Assembly: GCA_037179515.1 (NCBI GenBank)
Contig: JAXCGZ010021030.1
Location: 15,001 to 79,000, forward strand
Source: Halocaridina rubra
Lineage: Eukaryota > Arthropoda > Malacostraca > Decapoda > Atyidae
DNA: 64,000 nt
Direction: 5' to 3'
In this document: piece by piece, positions 24,055 through 55,153 of the stretch
Layout of the letters: each line of letters starts with the position of its first letter
Position numbering within the stretch: the first letter of the stretch is position 1
The notes under the pieces: model-generated
What the model saw: only the letters and a program-made list of their open reading frames with translations
What the model was told of the DNA's origin: nothing
Database searches by the model: none
Made by a program: the position numbers and the translations under genes

Positions 24055-24245
24055 GGTGCTACTTTGGCTTGTTATCTACGTGTCATGAATCTACTCTGGT
24101 ATGCGATCCACACTATATTTTCATCTATAACCTAAATTTTAATTATTTTAATTAGCATTTTTAGCCGATGTACGTACTGCTTATCGCTAGAATATCTACG
24201 GTGTAGATCTTTTTTTCCTTGTAGATAACAAGCCAAAGTAGCACC
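24055..24245. mobile_element. 191-bp MITE with perfect 25-bp terminal inverted repeats
   Basis: The left end (24055-24079) begins GGTGCTACTTTGGCTTGTTA and the right end (24221-24245) is its exact reverse complement over 25 bp. The flanks TATAATTG and TATATTTG form an 8-bp near-duplicate (7 of 8), the target-site length of hAT elements. There is no coding capacity. Confidence 0.75.
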
Positions 24246-24249
24246 TATA

Positions 24250-26340
24250 TTTGTAGATTAACGTAACAAACCCAACCTAACCCAAGCTTAATTTCATTTC
24301 TGACTTTTGTTGTGATTAAGTTGGGTGGTAAATGATAAAGCATTATATAAAATATAACACATCTAAAAACAATATCAGTTATCAGATTTTACCTGAGGAC
24401 GTACTAACTGCACCAACCTAACGAAACCTAACAATGTAGAAAATGTCATGTTACTTTTACCCAACTTGGATTGTGAAAGTAAGTAATTAGCGAAAAAGTA
24501 ACTAAAGAGACTTAAAAACAATAATTTCAATCATTATCTCGTTTCTGAATCAGGGATGATAATACCATACTAATTTAACCAAACCTTATACTATTATAAA
24601 TGTCATGTGTTTTTACCTATATGGGGGTGTAAATGTTTAAAAGTGTGGTTAGTCTATAGAAATCGTTTTACCCCCCCAAAAAAGCACTTAGTTTCTCTTA
24701 TTCATGCCATATTACACCAGAGTAAGTTAAGTTAGGCTAAGATAGGTTAATATCTATCCTAACCTAACCTAACAGTTTACGGGGTTATCAAATGTTCTAG
24801 AGGTCGCTACTCATTACCTGCTCCAGGGTCATGGTAGGTTAGATAATGTAACTAACTTGTCATTAATTGCTTTGTAATTCTCCAGTGGATTTTGTTATTC
24901 GTATCCTTCCCACTCAGCTATTCCAAGAAGGTGTAGCTTGGTAATTTTACTAAAATTTATGTAATATTTATTTTTGTGATAAAGAAGTTTTGACTGTTGT
25001 TTTGTTGTACTTAAGTACCAGACAATTCATTATGAATACCGTAATTTAAGTATTCTTTGGGAAGTGTTTTTTTCAGTAAGCTGTATTTGTCCACAGACTT
25101 TTTCTCTCCCCCTAAAAAAAAAAAAAAGTGTAGATTATCAAATTGATCTTTTCAACATCTCATAATATATGGCTTGTGATTTGTTATAATAAAAAGACTT
25201 ATCAATAAAATGAAAGTTTAATATGTCCAGCAATGCTTGTGTCGATTTGTTTTATGAATATATAAATCCTATTCCATTCTGGTTTTATATATACTGTAAA
25301 ATTTAGTATTTTTTAAAACCACTCTTAAAATTAGAATACATTTCTTGGCACTGTTGCCATATACTGAAGAGTAACTGGAAAGTTCCCTTTTCGTGTTGGT
25401 CATACCATGACTCATATCAAACTCCGTTCCCCCATTTCTTCCCAAGACCTGAACATATTAGTAATGCATGTTGTGCGTGCAGAGAGAGAGAGATCAGCTC
25501 TTACTACAAACGCACTTACACACGCAGTGAACCACTGAGCAATAATTGGTTTGTACATATTCATTGTGCCAAAACAAGTCCTTCTTAAGAAGGCAATCAT
25601 CTTAGCCCTTAGTAGAAAAGGGAGTTCGTGACGTAAAACCGAATCCAATCCATTGTAGCTGTTATGTCCACTTCTTTGAGAGTTTGCTTGTAGTACAATA
25701 CATATGAATATTAACAATTAATTTATTTTGTACATAAGAAATATAACTTATTAAAAGGACCAAAGAAAGTCGAGTAACTCAAGTATCCCATGTAATGTTA
25801 AATAACCCCATAAATGGTTATATTAAGTCAGGTTGGGTTGGGTTATGTTAGTTTAAGTTAGGTCAGGTGACTTGCCTTGTGAATACGAATGACCTTAGAA
25901 CACTTTGGGGTTACTCTTCTTCACAAGGTCCTTTTTTAGTTTGTGACTTAAGCTCTGTGTGATTATATTGTTTGTAAAGTTAATATTGATGAAGGAATAT
26001 TTACAGATGGAACAAATCCTTCATAAGAACATCTAAGTTGAACTCCAGAAATGTGTTAATTCATGCTTTCTTAGAAAATGCATCGGTTATTTTTTTTCTT
26101 CTAATTTTTGCTCAAAAAGCTTCCAGTGCCACTATTGGCACTATAGTGGCATTGTCAAATCATGTCCCTCTCCCTGTTTTCAACACCTTGCAGTCTCACA
26201 ATATAGTTATAGGTTTGCACCTCAATAGTGCATACGGCAAAGTTGGCAATGATATTTCCTCACTGAGGGTTTTAAATAAGGTTGCTTCTAAGATGGCACC
26301 TGTATTCTTATTTCCCTTTGCTTCAAAACCAGAACAGTAT
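24250..26340. other. Non-coding stretch with short TTAGG-like words
   Basis: AT-rich DNA. Short runs such as TCCTAACCTAACCTAAC near 24758 and GGTTGGGTTGGGTTATG near 25833 resemble the arthropod telomere motif but are only two or three units. No gene supported. Confidence 0.45.
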
Positions 26341-26354
26341 TTATTATGATGGAA

Positions 26355-26515
26355 ATAGGTTCTTATCCAGTTTGTCCTATTACAGATCCCTTCACATCTG
26401 ACAAGGCACAACACTCACCATCTGTTTTTCTCTATGTTTTCTTCGTGCCCAGGCTGATGAGGGCAGATTTATTTGTTTGGCCATCCTGGTGTTACGATCA
26501 TTAAAAAAAAAGATT
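26355..26515 (+). repeat. Interspersed repeat family B copy
   Basis: Blocks CCTTCACATCTGACAAGGCA, CAACACTCACCATCTG, TTCTTCGTGCCCAGGCTGAT, GAGGGCAGATTTATTTG and GGCCATCCTGGTGTTACGAT are followed by an A-rich tail. This is the most complete 3' end of the family seen here. Confidence 0.65.
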
Positions 26516-26554
26516 GCAAGAGATAGGAATGAGTGGAGATAGTTTGTTTATAGG

Positions 26555-26800
26555 TGTTGCGGGCCAATGGGATTTCTCCCTATACTGGTGGGTATAGGGA
26601 GGTTACCTCGTGATGAAGTGGTGAGGATAACCCAGCTACAGTTTCCATGCTCTTGGCAGAAGATCCTTGTCCTCCTATGCTGTGGAAGACCCAAGCATCC
26701 CTTTATCCCAGGGATCTAAGTGATGGAGGTATATAGTTTCTGGTGAAAGTGAGTACTTCGACTTTGCTACCCTCCTTAAAAGGGGGAACACAGCCTTTGT
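26555..26800 (+). repeat. Interspersed repeat family C copy
   Basis: Ordered blocks TTGGCAGAAGATCCTTGTCC, ATGCTGTGGAAGACCCAAGC, ATCCCTTTATCCCAGGGATC and ACTTTGCTACCCTCCTTAAA, shared with copies at 35.4, 40.3, 43.5, 45.4 and 48.6 kb. The function and superfamily are unknown to me. Confidence 0.65.
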
Positions 26801-26949
26801 GTATAGAATATGTTATTGGGACTTTTTGGGCAAACTGCTGTTATTGTTTTACCTCAACCCTCTCAAACTCAAAAACTACTTTCCTGTCACTTTGTTCTTG
26901 CATGGTAGTCACTGATGGTGCTACCTTTATTTTCTTTCACCCCTTTCAC

Positions 26950-27122
26950 TTAAGCGGATAGACCGCTCGACCCTGGAAGTTACAAACCCTGTATGAGCCC
27001 AGCGCATGGTGTTAAGTAGGGCATCCAGTCGTAATACCCTAGCTCCCTCCAACCTGTCTGTGTCCACACCCATTTGAATGGAGATGAATGATAACACATG
27101 AAATGGCAAACAACAACAAATG
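26950..27122 (+). repeat. tRNA-derived SINE (family A)
   Basis: A decayed tRNA-like head (GACCGCTCGACCCTGG, TGTATGAGCCC as box B relic) is followed by AGGGCATCCAGTCGTAATAC, CAACCTGTCTGTGTCC, CACCCATTTGAATGG and the tail GAAATGGCAAACAACAACAA. Confidence 0.7.
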
Positions 27123-27124
27123 TT

Positions 27125-28010
27125 CTAAATATCCCTCAAAGTTTATTTGTTTAAAACTCAATACACATCTTCATTCTCTTCGTTCTGTGTCTGATCCTCA
27201 TTCAGCAACTCACTTTCTATCTTGGAATTCGCCAAAATTTTCAATACTTTCACACAGTATCTGAGAGTGAAAGAAACAGTTTATGGTTAATTATGAAAGA
27301 ACACATTTCTGCAAATCTTTGGCCATTTGATACAGAGGACTGGATGAGCAGTAAGGATTTTCCACTCCTAAAACATAAACTCTTTGCATTGGTTTGTAAT
27401 GGTTGTTTTTTTCCCCACCAGTGTTGCTCCCTATGAGACAATGGACCCTTGAATATGCCCAATGATGTAGTATCCTTTGTCATGAAGCAAATCCTAGATC
27501 CTTTTTGACTTTCTATAAGAGTTGAGCACTGAGAGAAACTCCTTCACATGACCTGTCATGATAGAGATTAACCACTACTGCTATATTTTTTAACATAAAT
27601 CCAAAGCTTACTGAAGGTAGCATGATTGTCAGCCCTTGTATTTCCATCATGTAGGAAGCCACCAAAGGAAATAGGGAATCAGACAATCAATCTCCCATGT
27701 TAATAGACGCGAGGATAGGTAGGGAATATTAATTGTTACCATATACTGCAGGTATTTTGAGGTAGAAAACTAAGTCTGAACTTACAATAGAAGGAGTTAC
27801 TTTTATTATTACTGTAAGATTATTATTTTTTTTTTAAACTGGATAAGTTGAATACTGTAGTGAAATCGGCCACTCTAAAAATATTTTTTTACCGCTATTA
27901 AAAGCTAGTTTTGTCTGTAAACACAACCCATGGTTAGTTTGATAGTATAATTCAGTATGTTTAGACCTTAAATCAACATCATGCCTAAACAAATGGGCTG
28001 GTGTTTGCTG
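27125..28010. other. No supportable gene
   Basis: No splice-bounded frame or recognised repeat between the two SINEs. Confidence 0.45.
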
Positions 28011-28014
28011 TTTT

Positions 28015-28165
28015 TTGTCACTATTAATCCCCATTATGAGGGTGAGCACCAAAGTTAGGGATGGTGAATTATGGCTGGATGCCTTTCCTAATGCCCCATG
28101 GTGGGCTCAATTGCTGGTCTGTCACATAAAAATTTAAGCAATGTAACCAGTGTGATACTGTGATC
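28015..28165 (-). repeat. tRNA-derived SINE (family A)
   Basis: Reverse-oriented copy: CACTATTAATCCCCATTATG, GAATTATGGCTGGATGCCTT, CCCATGGTGGGCTCAATTG, GTCTGTCAC, ending in a degraded tRNA head. Confidence 0.65.
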
Positions 28166-28344
28166 CCCTAACAAAAGCTGATATGGACTTCATATGTGAT
28201 TAAATGAAGTTGGATCCCTAGGTACAAACCTTACAGTGATTACTTCTGCTCATATGGCTTAGTTTCGTGTAACAGTAGTAGATTGACCCATAGTACAGTT
28301 GCCAATTGCATTACTACAACTGCAGGAACTGTGAACAAGTAGCT

Positions 28345-28490
28345 CCAGGTTAAGTCTTCCTTCATCCACAGTTTTTTCCTTTCCCTACATCAATACCGAA
28401 TACTCTGGTGTATTCGTTACACATCGTTTAGTATCCCACAATTGACAAGTCACAACACTCCCCATCTCTATTTCTCTTTGCTTTCTTTTT
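28345..28490 (+). repeat. Interspersed repeat family B copy
   Basis: Blocks CTACATCAATACCGAATACT, GTATTCGTTACACATCG and ATTGACAAGTCACAACACTC, CCCATCTCTATTTCTC. The 3' terminus (GCCCAGGCC...) is missing. Confidence 0.6.
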
Positions 28491-28589
28491 TCTTATCCAC
28501 TATAATTATGGAAGGTTCACAACTTATGGCAACCAGTACCTAGCATAGAGGGGTGCTCAGCATCTCTGGGGATCTTGTTGACTCCACTA

Positions 28590-31065
28590 TTGGTGTGAGG
28601 GTACACATGGTTCTGCCCATAATCTTGCAACTCCTGATAGATTTGCTCCTTTCACTATACACTTTTCTAACATCCGTGACCTGAACTCCAATCTTTCGTA
28701 TGTGGAACAGCACTTGGCTACATCCCTCCTTTAACTCCTCCTCCTTTTGAAACTCGGATGTCTAGCCGTGCATCCCCTGACCCATTTCAAATCTCTCACA
28801 ATAACGTGTATTCACGTTTCCATTCCAAAGGTGGGCTCTGTGCCTACTATAACATTAACACTCCTGTTGCAAGGCTAATGGACCTTGAATCTCCTGACTC
28901 ATGTTCTTTGGCATAAGATCTATCTCTCCACTACCATTATATATCTTTGCTTCTGCTCTCCTAACTCCACTGACTTTGTGTCCTTTGAATATCTATCCTC
29001 TTGCCATGAGGCCTTGCTATCATCTCACCCACATGCTGAAGCTCTTTTCATGGAAGACTTTAATGTACACCTCAGTGAATGGCTTCATTCTTTTCACACT
29101 CATGTGGGAGGATGTGAGACCCTTGCTTTGTCACTAACAATCTGGAGCAGATTATCCTACGTGTTCCCGATTGATACGACCTTGCAGCTAACTCTTTGGA
29201 CCTATTGTTTACTCCTAATCCTACAAACTATTCATATCCTGTACTGTCCCCTCTTGGTAACTCTGACCACTCAGCACTGTCTTTGTGATTTACACAACTC
29301 GGAATTCCCATGGTGTGACTACTGCTTTTGGATCCACAATCCTGATCAGGTAACCCTAAAAGTTGCGGAGATAATAACCTCTGGTATGGAGGCTTTCATC
29401 CCTTCTTTAGTCAAAACTTTTTCTCCCCCTAATCCTTGACTTTACCGTGCCTATTCCATGGCTATTCAGGCCAGGGATTGGGCATACCGGTCATATCAAG
29501 CCTCTCTTTCTTATTTGACTCGCTCTGCTTTTATTACAGCCAGGAATTGCTGCACTGCTCAGATTCGAAGGTCTAAAGCTTCTATTTTAAGGAAGTTTGA
29601 TGGTCTTGACTCCTCTCCCACTGATAAATACTTCTGGTCGCTAACTGAGAACCTTTCCAAAAACTTCTGTAACTCAAGCTTTCCCAATCTCATACGTCCT
29701 GATGGTTCTATAGTTTGGCTTCCACTGACAAAGTCACTCTCTTTGGTTCTCATTTTTCTACCAACTCTTCAGTAAGCAATTCCAGCGCAACTCTCCCTCA
29801 TGCTTTACTCCTCTCTAACCCTATACTCTCCTCAAGTCTTTCTTAACACAAAGCCTATAAGGTTATGTGCTCTCTAAAAGACGTACCTTATGGTATCCCT
29901 GCAAGGTTCCTTAAGGAGTTTGCAGGCGAAGTGGCTCCCGTGCTTTGCCGTCTTTCTCGCCTCCTTCTCTCATCCAATATCTACCCTTCATCTTGAAAGC
30001 ACACTCTAGATCAGCCTGTTCCTAAGAAGGGTGACCATTCTATTCCTTCCAGCAATTACCCTTATCTTTGCTATCTCTAAAGTATTGGAAACGGCTAAAT
30101 TTTCACTTGTAACATCTTGAATATAACACATTTCCAATTCCCTTTTACCAATGGTATTTCACAGGGCTCTGTTCTTTCACTTACTCTGTTCCTACTCTTC
30201 ATCAACGATCTTCTCTAGTACCCATATCCCACTCCTCTCCACACCTTTGCCGACAATTCTACCCCTCATTTTCCTGTGCCTTCTCTTCTTGACCTTCATC
30301 TATAACTCTTCATCAATCTCATAAAACGCTTTATTGAACTATAAACTCCAATATACGGAGGGCATCTAAGTGGGGCACCCAAATCTTAGTTACATTTAAT
30401 GCCCTCAAGATGCAGCTTCTGGCTATCTCTTTATCTCCTCATGATAGCTCCATTGTCTTTGAAACTAACAAAATAAACCCTCTAAATTCTATTAAGATAT
30501 TAGGAGTCCAGATAGCCTCTAACTTGTCTTGAAGGAATCATATAATCCAAATGACTAAATCTGCATCTATAAGACTGGGGATTCTGTTTTGCTTTCAATA
30601 CTATTTCCTCGTTTTTGTTACTAAAAGTTTATAAAGGTTTTATTTGTCCTTAGATTATTGCTTGTACATCTGGGGTGCTTCTTCTTATATTTATCTTCCT
30701 AATGGTTGATTCTAAGGCAGTCAGACTCATCAATGACCCTTCTCTTACTTCTAATCTGGATTCTCTTTCTCTTTGCTGTAAGGTATCATCCAAGTCTTTT
30801 CTCTATTGTTACTACTTCCACTGATGCTCTTATGAGTTGGCGAAGTGCATCTCTACCCTGCTGCTGAGGCCGTGTAACACACTAAGGGGTCTCGTCTCAC
30901 AGGTACTGTGTGAAGTTATAGTTTGCAGATTCGTTGGTGCAGTGACTGCCTCTTCCTTTCCACCTCCAATCTAGAACTCTTTTCCTCCTTCTAACTCTTA
31001 TGACCCATCTTCTTTCAAAAAGCAGATCTATTGTCATCTCGTGCTTTATCCTTGTAAGTAAATAA
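28590..31065 (+). pseudogene. Jockey-like LINE, decayed EN-RT copy
   Basis: Reading across frames: an endonuclease remnant near 28620-29350 (FMEDFNVHLSEW in place of GDFN); a linker frame at 29458-29775 with QARDWAYRSYQASLSYLTRS and FWSLTENLSKNF; an RT core near 29860-30300 with PYGIPARFLKEFAGEVAPVL, NGISQGSVLSLTLFLLFIND and FADNS (FADD motif changed); and a C-terminal part near 30650-31030 matching the 21.4-kb copy. Many stops and frameshifts are present. The 3' UTR is missing. Confidence 0.75.
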
Positions 31066-31069
31066 AATA

Positions 31070-32011
31070 TGCGTATATACCTAGTACAATTTTTTTTAGG
31101 AATAAAAGAAAATTCCAGCTTGAAAAAAGTACTGTAATAGCACTGCATGAATTCATAATCTCAGTAAATGGTAATAAATATTATTTTGCAACTAGCAGGT
31201 ACAATAGTTAAACAATGTACAAACTTAAGATCATAAGATGTGCTGGTGGCCCATGTGTTACAGACCACTATTACAGTCAAAATTAACTGTACAGTACTAT
31301 ATCCAGTTTCATATATCCTGCACTTTAAAGGATTGATTACAAGATAGCTATAATGATTAGGTAAATATATATTCCATTCATATTTCTTACATTAGGAAAT
31401 AGTGAGGTACATATTAGACATGTGTTCCCAGCGTGATGGGACAGATTTCTCACTATGTTCCTCGTGTGTCGGGAGATATTTCACTTTCATTTTACTTATT
31501 TGTTACAACGGATTTCGTCAAGTTCCCTGGGTGTCAAGATATTTACACTCGTCTTTGCAGTATATCGTATGAGTAAACAAAAAATTTGTGTAACCTGATC
31601 ATTTTCTTGTAGGGTATACCAAGGTCCCGCCACAACAGTCTCTCTATTGGAGTAGTGGCCTCACTGCTAGCATAGAAAGGAAATTTTAGGCAAAGTTACA
31701 ACCGAACCTTGTTTGGAAAATTAAGTAAATGGTTTATACTCCTTTTACACCTTGCTGTAAAGCAACTAACAGAAACAGGCAAGAATTGGCACGGTATTTT
31801 GGAACCTTGCCAATTCAGTTTTTTTTGTTAAATTTGTGGTCACCCAGCTGATTTTAGCAGTATATGACATATCTGAAAAGAACAAAATTATATTCTTGCA
31901 TCATTGTAGCAAGGAATATATATACTAAAACTAAATATTTGGATACGTATAGCTTTCACATGTAGGAGAGAGATAATTTTAGTATACAATTTCACTAACA
32001 GAATTTTCTTA
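31070..32011. other. Downstream flank / 3' UTR region of the SENP gene
   Basis: On the minus strand this follows the SENP stop codon. No clear AATAAA on that strand was found close to the stop, so the 3' end is not placed. Nothing else supported. Confidence 0.4.
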
Positions 32012-50570
<18,559 letters not shown>

Positions 50571-50804
50571 CTAGAAATAAAGACTCCCAACCTAGAAAAT
50601 TATAATTTAAATGACTTTTTTTCTCCTCTTAAACGTTGTACTTTGACCGAAAACGAGACTTTTTTTCCAGGTCTCAGAGTCGAAACTGCACCCGCTAGTA
50701 TCACATTGGCTTAAGTAAATTTCCTTGATACAGGAAGGAAATTCTCATCTTTCCCCTAGATATTTTCTTAAGTCTATTTTAGTTTTTAAATATTAATTTA
50801 GACG

Positions 50805-51023
<219 letters not shown>

Positions 51024-51247
51024 TTATTTTTTGTTCTCGATTATAAAAATCTCAAATGGACATATAAATTTCTTTCGGTAGAAAAATGTCTCCTAAGGAT
51101 TTTTAAAAAAATTTTATCTTCTTATTTCCTTATTATTCTTCTTAAATTTTCTTTCCGTTTATCTAATTTTCTACCTGAATTTAAACATTAACACTAATTA
51201 GCAAAATGCAATATAATATAATTATCAAATAAACTCTTACTTAAAGT

Positions 51248-51439
<192 letters not shown>

Positions 51440-51659
51440 TTTGAATAATTTAGTCAGTCTTAAGGAAAACCTAACTAGAAAAACGTAACCAAACCTAGTA
51501 TAAAATAATAAAGCTATATTTTGCATTTTCAATATGAGGAGATAATTGCCTCTATTATTCAAACAAAATGTTCTACACTGGTGAAAATTCCTTATAAATG
51601 GCTGCACGCGCAAGTCGTAAACATTCGTATCTGAGATATATTTTGATGTTTCCTTTTCA

Positions 51660-51819
<160 letters not shown>

Positions 51820-52116
51820 AATCTACTAAACATTTACAAACAAACAAACAAGATAATTTGAAAATAAAAAATATGAGTTTATGTTAGTTATCTAAGTTAA
51901 ACGCTTAGATTATTTTTCTTTAAATGATCATTTTTTTATTTCATTCGCATCTGAGATATATATTTATATATTTTTATAAACTCGCAAACAACTTAATTTG
52001 CTAATAAATATATAGTAATATTATTTGTCAAAAGAAAAAAAAAATTTTCTACATGACAATTATAATACTTTCTAATAGATCACTATTATTATTTTTCGAA
52101 ATATAATACTAAATAT

Positions 52117-52877
52117 CTACCTAGGCTGTTTCCCCTTTATTTGGGGGGTAGCCGACATAAAAAAAGGGGGGGGGATTACTTTGCTCTATGGGCAAAGACG
52201 AGGGAGCTAGCAACCGTTTAGATGGCACTGCTGGAGTGCCACAGCCCATCCTCCCGGCTCTTCCACAACCTGCGTTGCTTCATAAATGTCGACTCCCCTA
52301 CTGCCCCTACCAAAGGGCTACCTCTGTAAGATGCAGCCCCGTGGTAACAGCAGATGCCCATCAGAGCTGTGTCACAATCGTTCGCCACTCATTCCTATTC
52401 CTAGCACGCTCACTTGCTTCCCTCACATCCATCCTCCTATCATTCAGGGCTCTCCTTACTCCATTCATCCACCCAAACCTAGGCCTCCCTCTAGCATTTC
52501 TCCCATCAACTCTCGTATGCATCACCTTTTTCAGCAGTCTTTCATCATCCATCCTTTCCACATGGCCAAACCATCTCAGAACATTCATATCTACTCTGGC
52601 TGCCAATTCTCTCCTCACACCCGTTCTTGCTCTCACCACTTCATTCCTAACCCTATCCAACCGAAATACACCAATCATACTCCTCAGGCATTTCATCTCA
52701 AACACATTTAGTTTCCGTCTCTCACTTACTTTCATACCCCATAACTCTGATCCATACATCACAGTTGGCACAACATCTTTCTCGTACAAAACTTTCTTAA
52801 CATTCATTTCCAACCCTCTAGTCTTCATCACTCCTTTCAACGCAACCAACACTTTACATCCTTCGTTCACTCTGTGA
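52117..52877 (-). pseudogene. 5'-truncated RTE-like LINE (C-terminal domain and 3' UTR)
   Basis: The frame 52870-52361 (169 aa) holds VVPTVMYGSELWGMKVSERR, LNVFEMKCLRSMIGVFRLDR, LRWFGHVERMDDERLLKKVM and ARGRPRFGW, the typical RTE-like C-terminus. The coding end is intact. The 3' UTR down to about 52117 matches 58895-59160 of the longer element in inverted orientation. No RT core is present. Confidence 0.85.
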
Positions 52878-53104
52878 CATAATTTTCCAAAATAATTTTA
52901 TTGTTCTTTTCGAAATCAGAAATACAAATGTTTTTTTCTTAGATATATCATGCTTATCGCTTCAATATAAAAAGCAAAAATGAAAAAAATAGGAAAATAA
53001 AATTATATGTATAATTTATTATATTATTTCATAACTATTATATTTTGCCATGTTTAGTCACCAGTTCATATATTTGTTTGTTTAACTATCAAATGGCAGA
53101 GGAA

Positions 53105-53235
53105 GAACAACTGTAGAGAGCGCGGGAGTTAGTGAGTGCATCCAGTCTTAATTCCCCAGCTCTAACATGTCTGTGTCCATCCCCAGTTGAATAGGGACTA
53201 ATTATGATGCATAAGAAAGAGGTAAACATACCAGA
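53105..53235 (+). repeat. tRNA-derived SINE (family A)
   Basis: GTGCATCCAGTCTTAATTCC, CCAGCTCTAACATGTCTGTG, TTGAATAGGGACTAATTATG, then an A-rich end; head mostly lost. Confidence 0.65.
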
Positions 53236-53300
53236 TACATAAATGAACTCTAACTGTTTTTACTATGTAAAAAGTAATATATATATATGAATCATTTTTT

Positions 53301-53371
53301 ACCCCGACCGGGACTCGAACCTAGGACTTATGATTACTAAGTCAAGGCGCTACCACTACACCACAGAAGGT
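53301..53371 (-). other. tRNA-like unit 1 (SINE head)
   Basis: The reverse complement reads ACCTTCTGTGGTGTAGTGGT, AGCGCCTTGACTTAGTAATC, ATAAGTCCTAGGTTCGAGTC, CCGGTCGGGGT. Box A TGGTGTAGTGGTAGCGCC and box B GGTTCGAGTCCC are near consensus. GGTG/CGCC and ACTTA/TAAGT can pair as D and anticodon stems with a GTAATCA loop; the acceptor stem pairs at only about 5 of 7 positions. Likely a tRNA-derived retroposon head rather than a working tRNA. Confidence 0.65.
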
Positions 53372-53516
53372 TTAAAAGGAATCCAACCTTATAGCTTATA
53401 TCTGCTATACTTAGGAATGAACGCATTCTAACTGAATGCCACTATGTTCATATTACAGATTCCCCAACCTCACTCGTGGCTTCATTTTTAGCATTTAATT
53501 CAATTCCCAATCTCAT

Positions 53517-53570
53517 GGTAGCGCCTTGACTTAGTAATCATAAGTCCTAGGTTCGAGTCCCGGTCGGGGT
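53517..53570 (+). other. tRNA-like unit 2, 5'-truncated
   Basis: Starts at GGTAGCGCC (inside box A) and is identical to the other units to CCCGGTCGGGGT, followed by the common AAAAAATGATTCATGTTTTC tail. Confidence 0.65.
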
Positions 53571-53774
53571 AAAAAATGATTCATGTTTTCACATATGTAA
53601 TGTGCTTATTTGATAATTTCATGGCCCGAATGAGATTGGGAATTGAATTAAATGCTAAAAATGAAGCCACGAGTGAGGTTGGGGAATCTGTAATATGAAC
53701 ATAGTGGCATTCAGTTAGAATGCGTTCATTCCTAAGTATAGCAGATATAAGCTATAAGGTTGGATTCCTTTTAA

Positions 53775-53845
53775 ACCTTCTGTGGTGTAGTGGTAGCGCC
53801 TTGACTTAGTAATCATAAGTCCTAGGTTCGAGTCCCGGTCGGGGT
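53775..53845 (+). other. tRNA-like unit 3 (SINE head)
   Basis: Same as unit 1 on the other strand. The tail runs ATGATTCATGTTTTCACATA, TGTAATGTGCTTATTTGATA into the (AT)n tract. Confidence 0.65.
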
Positions 53846-53887
53846 AAAAAATGATTCATGTTTTCACATATGTAATGTGCTTATTTG

Positions 53888-53890
<3 letters not shown>

Positions 53891-53970
<80 letters not shown>
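53891..53970. repeat. (AT)n microsatellite
   Basis: About 80 bp of AT between the tRNA-like unit and a LINE fragment. Confidence 0.97.
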
Positions 53971-53972
<2 letters not shown>

Positions 53973-53984
53973 GGACATGTGTTT

Positions 53985-54375
53985 GCAGACACTTCCTCTG
54001 ACATACAAAAGCAACTGGTAAAAGTTCAAAGACATGCTGCGGAGATGATGACAGAGATACGTAATCTCAGCTTTGAGGAATGGCTAAGGGACTTAGACTT
54101 ACCATCACTTGAATCTACAAGGAAGAGGGGGATATAGTAACGGTTTTTAATTTCCTTCATGGTTTTGACTTAGCTGATAAAGAGCAACATAATGATGAGT
54201 GTGGCGCTTGAACTAGAGGTCAGAGTTTGTAACTTCTTTATGAAACTTTTTTTTTTCTTTTTGTAGGAGATAAGGAAATACTGTTTTAGTGTAAGGAGAA
54301 TCGACGATTGGAATTTGTTGAGCGAGGAAGCAATAATTGTTAATTTCATTCATACTTTTTAGATTAGATATGATT
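53985..54375 (+). pseudogene. CR1/L2-like LINE C-terminal fragment
   Basis: From 54019 the frame reads VQRHAAEMMTEIRNLSFEEW, LRDLDLPSLESTRKRG, then after a one-base shift VTVFNFLHGFDLADKEQHND. VQR-A--M-PEI--LSYEERL--L-LPSLE-RR-RGDL is the well-known end of CR1/L2-type RT. A final RIDDWNLLSEEAIIVN precedes a stop. Short, frameshifted and dead. Confidence 0.75.
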
Positions 54376-54479
54376 AGTGTTAGTAAGTAAAAAAAAACGT
54401 AACTAACCAGGCAACGGGGAGTTACTAACACTGGGATCTTTCCGGTGAGCTCAATTAGGTAAAAGTAATTTTATTTTAT

Positions 54480-54660
54480 GGGGATGACACCAGCATAGGC
54501 AAAGAAATTTGCCCTTTTTGGGTCTGGGCACGAAAGAAACATATATCAAAAAGAAACAGAAATGGGAAATGTTGTGACTTGTCAGACGTGAAAGGATAAT
54601 TAGGTAAATACACACACAGATCCTCAATGACCATTTCAAAAAGTATATCATTACATACAC
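54480..54660 (-). repeat. Interspersed repeat family B copy
   Basis: Reverse orientation: GATGACACCAGCATAGGCAA, GCCCTTTTTGGGTCTGGGCA, CGAAAGAAAC, ATGTTGTGACTTGTCAGACG, TGAAAGG. Confidence 0.6.
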
Positions 54661-54918
54661 AGCAAATACAGGTTGAAATAAAAATAAAACCTTCCTTAGA
54701 GAACAGAAAAAAAAACCCTGAAAACTCATTTGATATTTTTCCAGCTGGTTTTGTAATTTAGATAAGAAACCAAGAAGAAGAACAATGAAAATTGAATGAA
54801 TAACAAACTTGTCTCATCATATGAATAATAAACTTGTTTTCATGAATCCTAAAACAAAATACTTGAAGTTCTTACAATCGAAGCCTTATCCGTACAGTGA
54901 AGAAAATGATCATTAAAT

Positions 54919-55153
<235 letters not shown>

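Larger units (their letters stand above)
53287..53859. repeat. Perfect 230-bp inverted repeat with 113-bp spacer
   Basis: Arm 1 (53287-53516) and arm 2 (53630-53859) are exact reverse complements when compared base by base. The spacer (53517-53629) is a third, direct copy of the arm-2 tail plus TTTTCACATATGTAATGTGC. Each arm carries a tRNA-like unit. AT tracts bound the right side. Either very recent or under gene conversion, or an assembly/hairpin artefact. Confidence 0.9.

Noticed and set aside
24720..24780. TTAGG/CCTAA words as interstitial telomere
   Set aside because: Only two to three units with errors; scattered at 24.3, 25.8, 49.3, 49.8 and 50.1 kb, too short to be a telomeric array.
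26038..26349. 103-aa frame as a membrane protein
   Set aside because: No homology recognised; it sits among interspersed repeats and ends just before a family B repeat, so probably chance.
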